Translations under genes and position numbers: made by a program
The notes under the pieces: generated by a model
Told to the model about the DNA's origin: nothing
The model's input: only the letters and a program-made list of their open reading frames with translations
Databases searched by the model: none
Shown here: positions 1 to 9,799 of the stretch, piece after piece
Position numbering within the stretch: the first letter of the stretch is position 1
How the letters are laid out: each line of letters begins with the position of its first letter
Origin: Mesobacillus jeotgali
GTDB lineage: Bacteria; Bacillota; Bacilli; Bacillales; Cytobacillaceae
DNA length: 64,000 nt
Reading direction: 5' to 3'
NCBI RefSeq assembly: GCF_031759225.1
Contig: NZ_CP134494.1
Location: forward strand, 3,408,501 to 3,472,500

Positions 1-2169
1 ACTCAAGGACTTTTCCTTGAGCCCGCCAATTGGCAGTACACGGCCCCTAAGCGTTATTTCCCCTGTCATTCCTACTTCCCTGCGAATCGGCTTTCCTGAT
101 AAAGCAGAAACGAGGGCAGTAGCAATGGTAATCCCCGCTGAAGGGCCATCTTTCGGTACAGCACCTTCAGGTACGTGGATGTGAATATCATTCTTTTCAT
201 GGAAATCAGGATCAATGTCCAGATCTTTCGCTTTTGAACGCACGTAGCTGAAAGCAGCCTGCGCGGATTCCTTCATGACATCCCCGAGTTTACCCGTGAG
301 GACAAGCTTCCCTTTTCCTGGTGACAGGGAGACTTCAATCTGGAGTGTGTCACCGCCGACTGTTGTGTAAGCGAGTCCAGTGGCAACGCCCACCTGGTCT
401 TCCAGCTCTGCCTGCCCATACCTGAATTTAGTCTTTCCGAGGAAGTCTTCAACATTCTTTTCACTGACAATCACACGCTTTTTCTCTCCGGAAACAACGA
501 TTTTCGCCGTTTTCCGGCAGATGGAAGCAAGCTGCCTCTCAAGAGAACGTACACCTGATTCACGGGTATAATAACGGATTACCTTTGTGATGGCTTCATC
601 CTTCATCTGCAGCTGTGATTTGGATAGACCATGATCCTTGATTTGTCGTGGAAGCAAATGGTCTTTGGCAATATGCAGCTTTTCCTGCTCAGTATAGCCC
701 GCAATATTGATGATTTCCATCCTGTCGAGCAATGGGCCTGGTACAGTCGAAAGATTATTGGCTGTAGCGATGAACATTACCTTTGATAAGTCATATGCCT
801 CTTCAATATAATGATCGCTGAAATTATGGTTCTGTTCCGGATCCAATACTTCAAGCATCGCAGCAGATGGATCACCGCGGAAATCACTGGACATTTTATC
901 TATTTCATCGAGAAGGAACACAGGGTTGATCGTACCTGCCTTTTTCATTCCCTGGATGACCCGTCCTGGCATAGCGCCGACATAGGTCCTTCTGTGGCCG
1001 CGGATTTCTGACTCATCACGGACTCCGCCTAAAGAAACCCTTACAAAATTACGGTTCAGGGATTTTGCAATCGACCTTGCAAGACTCGTTTTACCGACTC
1101 CTGGAGGTCCAGCGAGACAAAGGATTGGCCCCTTCAATGAGTTCGTCAGCTTCTGGACCGCCAGATACTCAAGAACCCTTTCCTTTACCTTTTCCAATCC
1201 ATAATGGTCCTTATCAAGGATTTTTTCCGCCTTGCTGATATCAAGATCATCCTCTGTCGATTTTGACCATGGCAAAGCAACAAGCCATTCGATATAGTTC
1301 CGGATTACGGCGCTTTCTGCAGATGTCGTCGGGACTTTTTCATAACGGTCAAGTTCCTTCAAGGCTGTTTCCTTCACATTTTCAGGCATGCCGGCAAGCT
1401 CGATTTTTTCGGTCAGCTCAGCAATTTCTCCTGTCTTCCCTTCCTTTTCACCAAGCTCCTTCTGGATCGCCTTCATCTGTTCACGCAAATAATATTCCTT
1501 TTGGGTACGTTCCATCGAACGCTTAACCCGCTGGCCAATCTTCTTCTCAAGGCCAAGCACTTCTTTTTCGTTATGGATGATTTCGATGACACGATTCATA
1601 CGTTCCTTGATTTCAATCGTCTCAAGAATTTCCTGTTTCTCTTTTAGCTTAAGAGGCAAATGGGACGCGATGATATCCGCCATCCTTCCTGGCTCCTCAA
1701 TGTCTGAAACAGATGCATACGTTTCCGCAGAAATCTTCTTGGACATTTTTATGTATTGTTCGAAATACTCAAGCATTGTTCTCATCAATGCTTCATCTTC
1801 GACATCCTTGGATTCATCGTCCTCGAACGTTCTTACCTTACAGGAGTAATGGTCATTCTCGTCAAAAATCTCAACGATTTCAGCTCTCGACAAGCCTTCA
1901 ACCAATACGCGGATCGTTCCGTTCGGGAGCTTCAGCATTTGCTTGACGCGAGTCAGTGTACCCATTTGGTACAAATCCTCTTCGCCTGGTTCATCTATGG
2001 ATATATCCTTTTGGGTTGTGAGATAGATCAAATGGTCATCCACCATTGCCTTCTCCAGTGCCTGTACCGATTTTTCACGCCCTACATCCAAATGCAGGAC
2101 CATCGTCGGATACACAAGTAAACCGCGCAGCGGCAGGAGAGGGACAGTGTGTTCATTTTTATTCGCCAT
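1..2169 (-). CDS. lonA: ATP-dependent protease LonA (C-terminus cut by window edge)
   Basis: AAA+ serine protease that degrades misfolded and regulatory proteins in the cytoplasm. The open frame runs from ATG at 2169 (behind GGAGGTGCAATGTC) to the window edge, 723 codons; the family is about 774 residues, so about 50 are missing. Order seen: N-terminal substrate-binding LON domain (starts [16 protein letters not shown]), coiled middle, Walker [10 protein letters not shown], Walker B FLLDEID, then the protease domain with the catalytic serine in [10 protein letters not shown]. The lysine of the Ser-Lys dyad should lie in GGLKEK at the very edge. It is separated from lonB by a terminator, so it is probably its own transcript. 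Identification is near certain; only the missing end is unseen. Confidence 0.97.
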   Translation of the reverse strand, partial: MANKNEHTVPLLPLRGLLVYPTMVLHLDVGREKSVQALEKAMVDDHLIYLTTQKDISIDEPGEEDLYQMGTLTRVKQMLKLPNGTIRVLVEGLSRAEIVEIFDENDHYSCKVRTFEDDESKDVEDEALMRTMLEYFEQYIKMSKKISAETYASVSDIEEPGRMADIIASHLPLKLKEKQEILETIEIKERMNRVIEIIHNEKEVLGLEKKIGQRVKRSMERTQKEYYLREQMKAIQKELGEKEGKTGEIAELTEKIELAGMPENVKETALKELDRYEKVPTTSAESAVIRNYIEWLVALPWSKSTEDDLDISKAEKILDKDHYGLEKVKERVLEYLAVQKLTNSLKGPILCLAGPPGVGKTSLARSIAKSLNRNFVRVSLGGVRDESEIRGHRRTYVGAMPGRVIQGMKKAGTINPVFLLDEIDKMSSDFRGDPSAAMLEVLDPEQNHNFSDHYIEEAYDLSKVMFIATANNLSTVPGPLLDRMEIINIAGYTEQEKLHIAKDHLLPRQIKDHGLSKSQLQMKDEAITKVIRYYTRESGVRSLERQLASICRKTAKIVVSGEKKRVIVSEKNVEDFLGKTKFRYGQAELEDQVGVATGLAYTTVGGDTLQIEVSLSPGKGKLVLTGKLGDVMKESAQAAFSYVRSKAKDLDIDPDFHEKNDIHIHVPEGAVPKDGPSAGITIATALVSALSGKPIRREVGMTGEITLRGRVLPIGGLKEKSLS

Positions 2170-2503
2170 GACATTGCACCTCCAACATGCATTGTATCAA
2201 ACCATAAGTATAATAATACTTTGTTGTTCAATTCTATCGTATTTATTTTCAAGTGTCTAATATCAGCACCGATAAGCCTCATTGATTAGTATCCTGATAT
2301 TCCTGTGAAAATATGTCCACTTCTGAAGTTACTTTCGATAGCAGGCAAGTTTATTTTTTGGAAGGCTCTAATATGCCTTCCCATACACCCTCTTTCCTTT
2401 CCCAGGGAAAAATAAACCCTTTTTTTCAGGTGAAGGCTTATTGAAAGGAAGTTCCTCCCGGTGCCTAGCTTAATGGTATTAGTAATGAATAAGTAAAAAA
2501 CTC
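2170..2503. other. lonB-lonA intergenic region
   Basis: No gene is visible. On the minus strand a possible sigma-A promoter for lonA can be read (TAGACA, 17 bp, TAGAAT in the part nearest lonA), but the -35 is poor. A 7-bp perfect inverted repeat GGAAGGC/GCCTTCC lies at 2360-2381 with no T-run on its 3' side in either reading, so it is not a clear terminator. Confidence 0.4.
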
Positions 2504-2535
2504 AAAAAAAGAACGCCGGCAAGCGTTCTTTTTTT
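2504..2535 (-). terminator. Terminator after lonB
   Basis: Inverted repeat GAACGC/GCGTTC at 2511-2528 with a short loop, flanked by seven A on one side and seven T on the other. It lies just past the lonB stop and works on paper in both directions; the minus-strand use (lonB) is the one the gene order calls for. Confidence 0.85.
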
Positions 2536-2541
2536 ACGATA

Positions 2542-4209
2542 TTAGCTCGTCTCTTTTTGAGTCAATTCCTCGGTTGCCTTTATGATTTGCTCTCTAGGGT
2601 GGTCTTTTACAAGGGCGACTTCAAAGACTTCACTCAGGTGGGTGACAGGAATGATCTCAATATCGGTGATTTCATTCAGGATGGTCTGGACATTTTCTTT
2701 TGGAATGATGACCTTTTTGGCACCTGCTTTTTTCGCGGCCTTCACTTTAGGGAAGACACCGCCAATCGGCTTCACATTGCCATGAATGCTGATTTCTCCT
2801 GTCATCGCGACCGTATTGTCCATCGGGATTTTATAGATGGCTGAATAAATCCCCGTCGCCATTGCGATTCCCGCAGATGGACCATCTATTGGGGTACCCC
2901 CCGGGAAGTTGACATGGATGTCGAACTCATCTGCCGGAACACCCATCGATCTGAGGACTGTGATAACATTTTCAATCGAGCCTCGTGCCATACTCTTTCG
3001 GCGTATTGATTTTCCTTGTCCGCCAATACTCTCTTCATCGACGATGCCCGTGATATTGATAGAACCTTTTTCTTTAGCTTTGATGACCGTCACTTCGATT
3101 TCAAGAAGTGCTCCTGTATTCGGGCCATATACGGCCAAGCCATTGACTAGGCCGATTGCTGATTTTTCATTAATCCGTCTTTCCATCCTTGGCGACAGCT
3201 GGCTTGAATGGACCACCCATTCAATTTCCTCTTCTTTAATGTAAGTACGTTCGTCTGTTATTGCCAATCCTGCGGCAATCTGAACCATATTAACGGCTTC
3301 ACGGCCATTTCGGGCATAATTCGATAAAATCTCAATCGCTTTTTCACTCATGGTCAACTGTACTTTTTCAGCAGCATTCCTTGCTACTTCAGAAATTTCC
3401 TCCTGGGAAAGTTCACGGAAAAACACTTCCATGCACCTCGACCTGATTGCCGGAGGAATTTCACTAGGAGTTCTCGTCGTCGCACCTACAAGACGGAAGT
3501 CTGCCGGGAGTCCGTTTTTGAAGATATCGTGGATATGGCTTGGTATTTGCGTGTTTTCTTCATTGTAATACGCACTCTCCAAGAACACTTTCCTGTCTTC
3601 CAGTACTTTTAAAAGCTTGTTCATTTGAATGGGATGCAGCTCACCAATCTCATCAATGAATAATACGCCGCCATGCGCATTGGTAACAGCACCTTGTTTC
3701 GGCTGAGGTATACCAGCCTGTCCCATCGCTCCTGCTCCTTGATAGATTGGGTCATGAACTGATCCGATCAACGGGTCGGCGATTCCTCTCTCATCAAACC
3801 TCGCCGTCGTGGCATCTAACTCAACAAATACCGAAGATTTTTTGAAGGGGGATTTTTCGTTTTGTTTCGCTTCTTCCAATACAAGCCTGGCCGCAGCTGT
3901 TTTCCCTACTCCCGGGGGGCCATAAATGATGACATGCTGCGGATTTGGCCCGCATAAAGCAGCTTTTAGTGCCTTGATTCCATCTTCCTGTCCAACAATG
4001 TCCCTGAAGCTTGAAGGCCTGACTTTTTCAGCTAGCGGTTCACTCAACGAAACCGATCTCATCTTCCTTAACTGTTCCATTTCCTTTCGGGATTCCCGAT
4101 CAATTGATACTTTTTGAGTTCGCTGATTCTTAAGTAAATTCCAGAAATACAGCCCGATGATGATTCCAAAAAACAGCTGTATGAATAAGGCGATTCCGGT
4201 CCAACTCAA
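2542..4209 (-). CDS. lonB: LonB, sporulation Lon-like ATP-dependent protease
   Basis: Membrane-tethered Lon homologue of spore formers; in B. subtilis it is made in the forespore (family knowledge). 555 residues, close to the usual ~552. One N-terminal membrane segment (about residues 5-26) replaces the LON substrate domain. Walker A GPPGVGKT lies at about 97-104, GGVLFIDEIGEL is the Walker B region, and the protease Ser sits in GTPIDGPSAGIA, with the Lys expected in the following GNVKPIGGVFPKVKAA stretch. The start is TTG, placed by GGGAGGGAATATAA. The same protein could be called a LonB/RadA-type protease; the order lonA-lonB-clpX makes lonB secure. Confidence 0.95.
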   Translation of the reverse strand: MSWTGIALFIQLFFGIIIGLYFWNLLKNQRTQKVSIDRESRKEMEQLRKMRSVSLSEPLAEKVRPSSFRDIVGQEDGIKALKAALCGPNPQHVIIYGPPGVGKTAAARLVLEEAKQNEKSPFKKSSVFVELDATTARFDERGIADPLIGSVHDPIYQGAGAMGQAGIPQPKQGAVTNAHGGVLFIDEIGELHPIQMNKLLKVLEDRKVFLESAYYNEENTQIPSHIHDIFKNGLPADFRLVGATTRTPSEIPPAIRSRCMEVFFRELSQEEISEVARNAAEKVQLTMSEKAIEILSNYARNGREAVNMVQIAAGLAITDERTYIKEEEIEWVVHSSQLSPRMERRINEKSAIGLVNGLAVYGPNTGALLEIEVTVIKAKEKGSINITGIVDEESIGGQGKSIRRKSMARGSIENVITVLRSMGVPADEFDIHVNFPGGTPIDGPSAGIAMATGIYSAIYKIPMDNTVAMTGEISIHGNVKPIGGVFPKVKAAKKAGAKKVIIPKENVQTILNEITDIEIIPVTHLSEVFEVALVKDHPREQIIKATEELTQKETS

Positions 4210-4229
4210 TTATATTCCCTCCCTAAGTT

Positions 4230-4255
4230 GATACTATTGGCTTTAACCTAGTATC
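4230..4255 (-). promoter_or_regulatory. Inverted repeat in lonB leader
   Basis: GATACTA/TAGTATC, a perfect 7-bp inverted repeat with a 12-nt spacer that can add a GG/CC pair, lies about 20 bp before the lonB start and overlaps the approach to the ribosome binding site. It could be an operator or an mRNA hairpin. There is no T-run. Confidence 0.4.
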
Positions 4256-4361
4256 TCCCTGAGAGTGTTGGAATAAACAATATTTTCAAGTGAATTTTAC
4301 CACCTGGAATGGTCCTGTTACGACAGAAAATTGACGAGTTTATCGGTATTATGTATAAAGG

Positions 4362-5248
4362 GTTGCTCATGTTCGGACAGCTTTTTTTCCTTTCCTGGTG
4401 AACCTGTCCGAAGTTGGCTCTTGTTCTGACAGCTTTTCCTCTAACACTATCAAACCTGTCCGAAGTTCGCTCTTGTTCTGACAGCTTTTCCTCTTTCTAC
4501 ACCAAACCTGTCCGAAGTTGCCCTTCCTTCAGACAGTTTTTCCTCTTTCTACACCAAACCTGTCTAAAGTTACCCCTACTTCTGACAGCTTTTAGCCTTT
4601 CATCGCCAAACCTGTCCGAAGTTGGCTCTTGTTCTGACAGCTTTTCCTCTTTTTACACCAAACCTGTCCGAAGTTGCCCTTACTTCTGACAGCTTTTCCT
4701 CTTTCTACACCAAACCTGTCCGAAGTTGCCCTTCCTTCTGACAGCTTTTCCTCTTTCTACAACAAACCTGTCTAAAGTTACCACTACTTCTGACAGCTTT
4801 TAGCCTTTCATCACCAAACCTGTCCGAAGTTGGCTCTTGTTCTGACAGCTTTTCCTCTTTTTACACCAAACCTGTCCGAAGTTGCCCTTCCTTCAGACAG
4901 TTTTTCCTCTTTCTACACCAAACCTGTCTAAAGTTACCCCTACTTCTGACAGCTTTTAGCCTTTCATCACCAAACCTGTTCGAAGTTGGCTCTTGTTCTG
5001 ACAGCTTTTCCTCTTTCTACACCAAACCTGTCTAAAGTTGCCCTTACTTCTGACAGCTTTTCACCTTTCACTATCATACCTGTCCGAAGTTGGCTCTTGT
5101 TCTGACAGCTTTTCCTCTTTCTACACCAAACCTGTCCGAAGTTGCCCTTTCTTCTTACAGCTTTTCCTCTTTCTACACCAAACCTGTCTAAAGTTGCCCT
5201 TACTTCTGACAGCTTTTCACCTTTCACTATCATACCTGTCCGAAGTTC
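4362..5248. repeat. 17-unit 52-bp tandem array of hairpin elements
   Basis: Units beginning CCTGTCCGAAGTT start at 4403, 4455, 4507, 4559 and every 52 bp to 5235 with no indel; a degraded unit precedes 4403. Each unit holds an inverted repeat CTGTC..GAA / TTC..GACAG (about 18 nt between CTGTC and GACAG) followed by CTTTTCCTCTTTCTACACCAAAC. Units fall into types that differ at the centre (GGCTCTTGTT, GCCCTTCCTT, ACCCCTACTT) and recur in order. The array fills the gap between the clpX terminator and lonB. 52 is not a multiple of 3 and no reading frame is conserved, so it is not coding. The period is too short and the units too alike for a CRISPR array. Confidence 0.97.
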
Positions 5249-5292
5249 CCCCTGGTTTCCAACAACATTAGCAACTTCAGAGCAATCTCCAC

Positions 5293-5322
5293 AAATAAAA
5301 AACCCGGTGAACAATCACCGGG
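5293..5322 (-). terminator. Terminator after clpX
   Basis: Perfect 8-bp stem CCCGGTGA/TCACCGGG (5303-5322) with an ACAA loop, followed on the minus strand by TTTTTTATTT. Confidence 0.93.
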
Positions 5323-5331
5323 ATTTGTGTA

Positions 5332-6594
5332 TTACGCTGAGTTTCTTTCGTCTTTAAGGACTGTACCGTCTTCTAGCACTAGCTTTGGAGGCATGTTGTT
5401 TTCGATTGTTTCCTTTGTGATGATGCATTTAACAATGTCTTCACGTGAAGGAAGGTCGAACATGACATCCAGCATGACGCCTTCGATGATTGAACGAAGT
5501 CCACGCGCACCTGTTTTGCGCTCAATTGCCTTCTTGGCAATTTCAATCAGGGCGTCATCTTCGAATTCAAGCTCGACATCATCCAGCTCAAGCATTTTTT
5601 GATACTGTTTTACAAGTGCGTTCTTCGGTTTTGTCAGGATTTCGACTAGCGCCTCTTCATCGAGCGGAGTCAAGCTAGCAATTACTGGTAGACGACCGAT
5701 GAATTCAGGGATCAACCCAAATTTCAGCAAGTCTTCAGGAAGCACTTTAGACAGCAATTCCTTCTTATCCAAGTCTTCCTCTTTCTTTTCAGAGCCAAAG
5801 CCAATTACTTTTTGGCCAAGGCGGCGCTTGATGATTTGCTCGATTCCGTCGAATGCTCCTCCGCAAATGAACAGGATATTCGTCGTATCGATTTGGATGA
5901 ATTCTTGATGTGGATGCTTTCGTCCACCTTGTGGCGGTACGCTCGCAACGGTTCCTTCAAGGATTTTCAATAGTGCCTGCTGTACGCCTTCACCGGAAAC
6001 ATCTCTAGTAATAGAAGGGTTTTCGGATTTTCTGGCGATTTTATCGATTTCATCGATGTAAATGATTCCTTTTTCGGCTTTCTCTACATCGTAATCAGCT
6101 GATTGGATCAGTTTTAGAAGAATGTTTTCAACGTCTTCTCCAACATAACCTGCTTCTGTCAATGACGTTGCATCCGCGATTGCGAACGGAACATTAAGAA
6201 TGCGCGCCAATGTTTGGGCAAGTAAAGTTTTACCGCTTCCTGTCGGCCCAATCATCGCAATGTTACTCTTTGACAGTTCGACATCATCGATCTTGCTGTT
6301 CGAGTTGATACGCTTATAGTGATTGTAAACGGCTACAGATAAATTTTTCTTAGCCTGGTCCTGGCCAATTACATACTCATTAAGAATATCGCGGATTTCC
6401 TGTGGCTTAGGAACATCCTTAAACTCAACTTCTTCTTCAGTGCCAAGTTCTTCTTCAACGATTTCTGTGCATAATTCAATACACTCGTCACAGATATAGA
6501 CGCCTGGCCCTGCTACCAATTTGCGGACTTGATCCTGCGTCTTGCCGCAGAAAGAACATTTGAGCTGTCCTTTTTCATCATTAAATTTGAACAA
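5332..6594 (-). CDS. clpX: ClpX, ATPase subunit of ClpXP protease
   Basis: Hexameric AAA+ unfoldase that recognises substrates and feeds them into ClpP. Zinc-binding domain with Cys13, Cys16, Cys35 and Cys38; Walker A GPTGSGKT at 116-123; Walker [12 protein letters not shown]; ClpP-docking loop region GRLPVIA-type sequence further on. I place the start at TTG 6594 ([11 protein letters not shown]), not at the upstream ATG at 6624: AAGGGGTGA lies 5 nt before the TTG, and this gives 420 residues, the family length, with the usual MFKFNxEKG beginning. tig lies upstream on the same strand behind a terminator, so clpX has its own promoter somewhere in 6630-6870. Confidence 0.96.
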   Translation of the reverse strand: MFKFNDEKGQLKCSFCGKTQDQVRKLVAGPGVYICDECIELCTEIVEEELGTEEEVEFKDVPKPQEIRDILNEYVIGQDQAKKNLSVAVYNHYKRINSNSKIDDVELSKSNIAMIGPTGSGKTLLAQTLARILNVPFAIADATSLTEAGYVGEDVENILLKLIQSADYDVEKAEKGIIYIDEIDKIARKSENPSITRDVSGEGVQQALLKILEGTVASVPPQGGRKHPHQEFIQIDTTNILFICGGAFDGIEQIIKRRLGQKVIGFGSEKKEEDLDKKELLSKVLPEDLLKFGLIPEFIGRLPVIASLTPLDEEALVEILTKPKNALVKQYQKMLELDDVELEFEDDALIEIAKKAIERKTGARGLRSIIEGVMLDVMFDLPSREDIVKCIITKETIENNMPPKLVLEDGTVLKDERNSA

Positions 6595-6876
6595 TGCCTT
6601 CACCCCTTGAGAACTTCTAAACATATATAAAGCTGCGATTCATAAGCAAACGATAAGTTAAGTAACAGTTTTTCTGCTGCTTTCGAGCAGGTATGTATTG
6701 CATTGTATCACATTTTGCCATAGTACAGGAAATAATAACCCTCGGCGGTTTTTTTGTTCGCGCTTATGAACCGAAAAAAATATGTACTAAATCATCTTAT
6801 CCATAAATCGAGCCGTTAAATCGACTTAGAGCAAATTGCTAAAAAATTATGTATGTATATCGGTGTTAATTGTAGA

Positions 6877-6907
6877 AAACAAGGCACGATATACTCGCGC
6901 CTTGTTT
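6877..6907 (-). terminator. Terminator after tig (distal to the repeat)
   Basis: 9-bp stem AAACAAGGC/GCCTTGTTT with a 13-nt loop, read on the minus strand into TTTTCTA. It lies about 280 bp past the tig stop because a dispersed repeat sits between them. Confidence 0.75.
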
Positions 6908-6945
6908 CTATATTATAAACTAAGTATAAAATTCACTTCGAGAAA

Positions 6946-7186
6946 TGTCTAGCTGCGGCTCTTTACTCCTCGGGACGCTTGTCTAGTTTCGCCTCCTAGA
7001 AACTCCGAAACTTCAACTCCGCCGGCAGAAGCAAAAAGCGCTTCTTTGTCGGAGTCTCCAGTTTCTGCGTTTCTGGGCAGTCGGCTATACTTTTCGACTT
7101 CGGTCCTGCCAATGAAGTCAAAGAACGACTTCACTGTCAGGCCCTCCAGCGCTTGTCGGAGTTGAGCAGTCGCCTCCGCTTTTCTC
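6946..7186 (-). repeat. Dispersed intergenic element, copy 1
   Basis: About 240 bp, ending 4 bp from the tig stop. Positions 6979-7158 match 55458-55637 in the opposite orientation over 180 bp with no gap and 4 base differences. It contains small inverted repeats (GAAGTC/GACTTC, AGAAGC/GCTTCT). An 82-codon open frame crosses it, but all four differences between the copies change the amino acid (V/L, V/I, F/L, E/D), which argues against a conserved protein. It is probably a structured non-coding repeat. Confidence 0.9.
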
Positions 7187-7189
7187 TTA

Positions 7190-8479
7190 TTATGCAACAG
7201 TTTTGCTGTTTTCTACAAGGAAATCAACTGCTTTTTTCAATTGAAGGTCGCCTTTGATTCCGTCCAGGCTTCCGCCTAGTGCTGCTTGAATTTGATCAGC
7301 AGTCATATTGTACATTTCAGACATTTTTTGAAGCTCTGCATTTACTTCTTCATCTGTAACTTCGATGTTTTCAGCTTTTGCGATTGCTTCAAGAGTCAGG
7401 TTCACACGAACGCGTGTAGAAGCTTCTTCTTTCATTTGTTCGCGAAGAGCAGCTTCGTCTTGACCAGAGAACTGGTAGTATAGGTCAAGGTTCATGCCTT
7501 GCATTTGAAGGCGCTGTTCGAATTCGTTAACCATGCGGTCGATTTCAGTGTTGATCATTGATTCAGGAACTTCGATTTCAGCGTTAGCTGCTGCTTTTTC
7601 TACAACAGTGTCGCGTTCGAAATGCTCTTTTTGGTGTGCTTTATCGTGTGCAAGACGATCTTTGATCTTCGTCTTAAGCTCATCTAAAGTTTCAACTTCT
7701 TCGTCAGCGTCTTTAGCGAACTCGTCGTCTAGAGCTGGAAGTTCTTTTCCTTTAATCTCGTGAACTTTTACTTTGAAAGTTGCAGGCTTACCAGCAAGTT
7801 CAGCTGCATGGTACTCTTCAGGGAAAGTAACCTCTACATCTTTTTCTTCGCCAGTAGCTGTTCCAACTAGCTGTTCTTCGAAGCCAGGGATGAATGAACC
7901 TGAACCAAGTTCAAGTGCATAGTTTTCAGCTTTTCCGCCTTCGAAAGCTTCGCCATCAACGAATCCTTCGAAATCGATGACAACACTGTCGCCATTTTCA
8001 GCTGTGCCTTCTTCTTTAACAACAAGTTCAGCTTGCTTTTCTTGCATTGCTTTCAATTCGTTCTCTACTTCTTCATCTGTTACGTTTGTGTCGAATGCTT
8101 CTACTTCAAGTCCTTTGTACTCGCCAAGCTTCACTTCAGGCTTAACTGTAACAGTTGCCTTGATGATCAAGCTCTTGCCCTTTTCGATTTGTTCTACATC
8201 GATTTCCGGGCGGTCAACTGGTTCGATTCCAGTTTCGTCGATTGCATTTGCATATGCTTCTGGAAGAAGGATATCAATTGCATCTTGATATAAAGACTCT
8301 ACGCCGAAACGCTTTTCGAACATTTGGCGAGGCATTTTTCCTTTACGGAATCCTGGTACGTTAATTTGCTTAACGACTTTCTTGAATGCAGCGTCAAGAC
8401 CTTGGTTGACCTTTTCTGCATCAACTTCAATTGTTAGAACCGTTTGGTTCCCTTCTCTTTTTTCTACCTTTGCAGACAT
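7190..8479 (-). CDS. tig: Trigger factor
   Basis: Ribosome-associated chaperone and peptidyl-prolyl isomerase that binds nascent chains. 429 residues, family length. The N-terminal ribosome-binding domain carries the signature region [11 protein letters not shown] (near residue 41), the FKBP-like PPIase domain spans about 160-245 ([14 protein letters not shown]), and the C-terminal helical arm domain follows. ATG start behind GGAGGGAACTGT. A dispersed repeat begins 4 bp past the stop, so the usual adjacent terminator is displaced to 6877-6907. Confidence 0.97.
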   Translation of the reverse strand: MSAKVEKREGNQTVLTIEVDAEKVNQGLDAAFKKVVKQINVPGFRKGKMPRQMFEKRFGVESLYQDAIDILLPEAYANAIDETGIEPVDRPEIDVEQIEKGKSLIIKATVTVKPEVKLGEYKGLEVEAFDTNVTDEEVENELKAMQEKQAELVVKEEGTAENGDSVVIDFEGFVDGEAFEGGKAENYALELGSGSFIPGFEEQLVGTATGEEKDVEVTFPEEYHAAELAGKPATFKVKVHEIKGKELPALDDEFAKDADEEVETLDELKTKIKDRLAHDKAHQKEHFERDTVVEKAAANAEIEVPESMINTEIDRMVNEFEQRLQMQGMNLDLYYQFSGQDEAALREQMKEEASTRVRVNLTLEAIAKAENIEVTDEEVNAELQKMSEMYNMTADQIQAALGGSLDGIKGDLQLKKAVDFLVENSKTVA

Positions 8480-8636
8480 ACAGTTCCCTCCAACAATAAT
8501 CTATTGTCATTTTCATTCGACGATGAATACTCTTGTTTACCAAGCAATATTCCAGATTAAATGTAAAATAGAATGATTTTTACATAATACAACCACTACA
8601 TTATAACACAGGATTATTTCGTTTCAACAGCCTGGA

Positions 8637-9659
8637 CTATATTATCGGGTAAGAAATTTCTTCTAGCTTCCGAATAAAGTCGAGAACATGCACTGTCTCC
8701 TCAACCGGGCTGTTGTAAATTTCAGCAAATGACTCTAGCGGGTCTTCAAATCCGTAATACTCATTGGCGATATAATGGCAGGTAGCGGCCCATGACGCAG
8801 CCTTGCCGACCGGCAATTCAAAAGGATAAACCAAAAAGAAATAGCGCTCGATTAATCTTTGGACATTTTCAAATAAAACAGGATCATCACTTTCGATTTC
8901 GTCGCTTAATAGCTGGATGACTCCACTGGTCTCGATATAATCCTTCAGTTCGGGTAATTTATCTGGACGGAAGGATGCTGCCCAACCTAATTTATGGACC
9001 GGAATATCTTCGGTGTACTCTTGTTCTTTCAATATATTTAGCAGCATGGTTTTCAAGAAAGGATGACCTTCCTCGGATGCGATATACTCCCTTACCTTTG
9101 TAATATAGGGACGGATATTTACTTTTGCGAGACTCGCAGCTACCATAACTTGATCGTTCGGATTCTTGTATTCAAACAGATTAAGTTCTTCCTCTTCAGG
9201 CTCCTCTTCAAAACTATCAAAGGGCTCCATTTTTGTTTCGCCATTCTGCATCCGCTTGGCAAATTCAAGCATAGTGATGAAATGCTCATGCTTTTCGGCC
9301 GGGATCTCCCGTTCTTCCAGAAGAGCTTCTATTGTGGTAACAATTTCTTTGTACTCATTCAACTGGACAAGGATCATGAGATACATGTCTATCACCTGTA
9401 TGTAATCACCCAGCCCTCCCCGGAGCATCTTCGCAACGACCTCCTTCGCCTGTAGCGCATTGCCGGCTTCATAATTTGCAAGAGCAAGGCCAACGAATAC
9501 GTCACTATTCTCTGGATCATGCTCCAAGGCCTGTTCAAGATACTGTATTGCATCCCTGTACTTTTTCTGTTTTAAATAATCCAGGCCCTTTTCCAACAAA
9601 CGCTTTTCCAGACCGGGAAACAGGATCACATTATCCTTGTTTGATTCCTGTTTTTTCAT
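8637..9659 (-). CDS. ysoA: TPR-repeat protein YsoA
   Basis: Cytoplasmic tetratricopeptide protein found between tig and leuD, exactly the place of B. subtilis ysoA; its biochemical role is not known to me. About 340 residues. TPR motifs are visible near residues 20-85 (LEKGLDYLKQKKYRDAIQYL, then HDPENSDVFVGLALANYEAG). An acidic stretch follows (FDSFEEEPEEEELNLFEYK), then a C-terminal helical region. I use the second ATG (MKKQESN) because AAGGCGG is only one base from the first ATG but 8 from the second. Confidence 0.85.
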   Translation of the reverse strand: MKKQESNKDNVILFPGLEKRLLEKGLDYLKQKKYRDAIQYLEQALEHDPENSDVFVGLALANYEAGNALQAKEVVAKMLRGGLGDYIQVIDMYLMILVQLNEYKEIVTTIEALLEEREIPAEKHEHFITMLEFAKRMQNGETKMEPFDSFEEEPEEEELNLFEYKNPNDQVMVAASLAKVNIRPYITKVREYIASEEGHPFLKTMLLNILKEQEYTEDIPVHKLGWAASFRPDKLPELKDYIETSGVIQLLSDEIESDDPVLFENVQRLIERYFFLVYPFELPVGKAASWAATCHYIANEYYGFEDPLESFAEIYNSPVEETVHVLDFIRKLEEISYPII

Positions 9660-9755
9660 ACACATACCGCCTTAATTTTATTAATTCACTCTATGAATTC
9701 CACATACTATTTTTCATTTGTTCAGCTTTTTTAGAAAGTTTAGCACGAATCCCTA

Positions 9756-9792
9756 AAAAAACAAAAAGATTCACAAGCATCGCCTGTGAATC
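9756..9792 (-). terminator. Terminator after leuD
   Basis: Perfect 8-bp stem GATTCACA/TGTGAATC with a 9-nt loop, followed on the minus strand by TTTTTGTTTTTTT. It ends the ilv-leu operon. Confidence 0.93.
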
Positions 9793-9799
9793 AATCGTA

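Noticed and set aside
2360..2381. Terminator at GGAAGGC/GCCTTCC
   Set aside because: The T-run is on the wrong side of the stem for both strands.
4362..5248. CRISPR array or coding repeat protein in the 52-bp repeats
   Set aside because: Units are similar over their full length with no unique spacers, no cas genes are near, and 52 is not divisible by 3; the open frames of up to 115 codons arise because a 156-bp superperiod stays open by chance.
6595..6624. ATG start giving a 430-residue ClpX
   Set aside because: The TTG at 6594 has the ribosome binding site and gives the family length and N-terminus.
6949..7197. 82-codon open frame on minus strand beside tig
   Set aside because: It lies in the dispersed repeat and the only other copy differs by amino-acid-changing bases alone; no ribosome binding site independent of tig.
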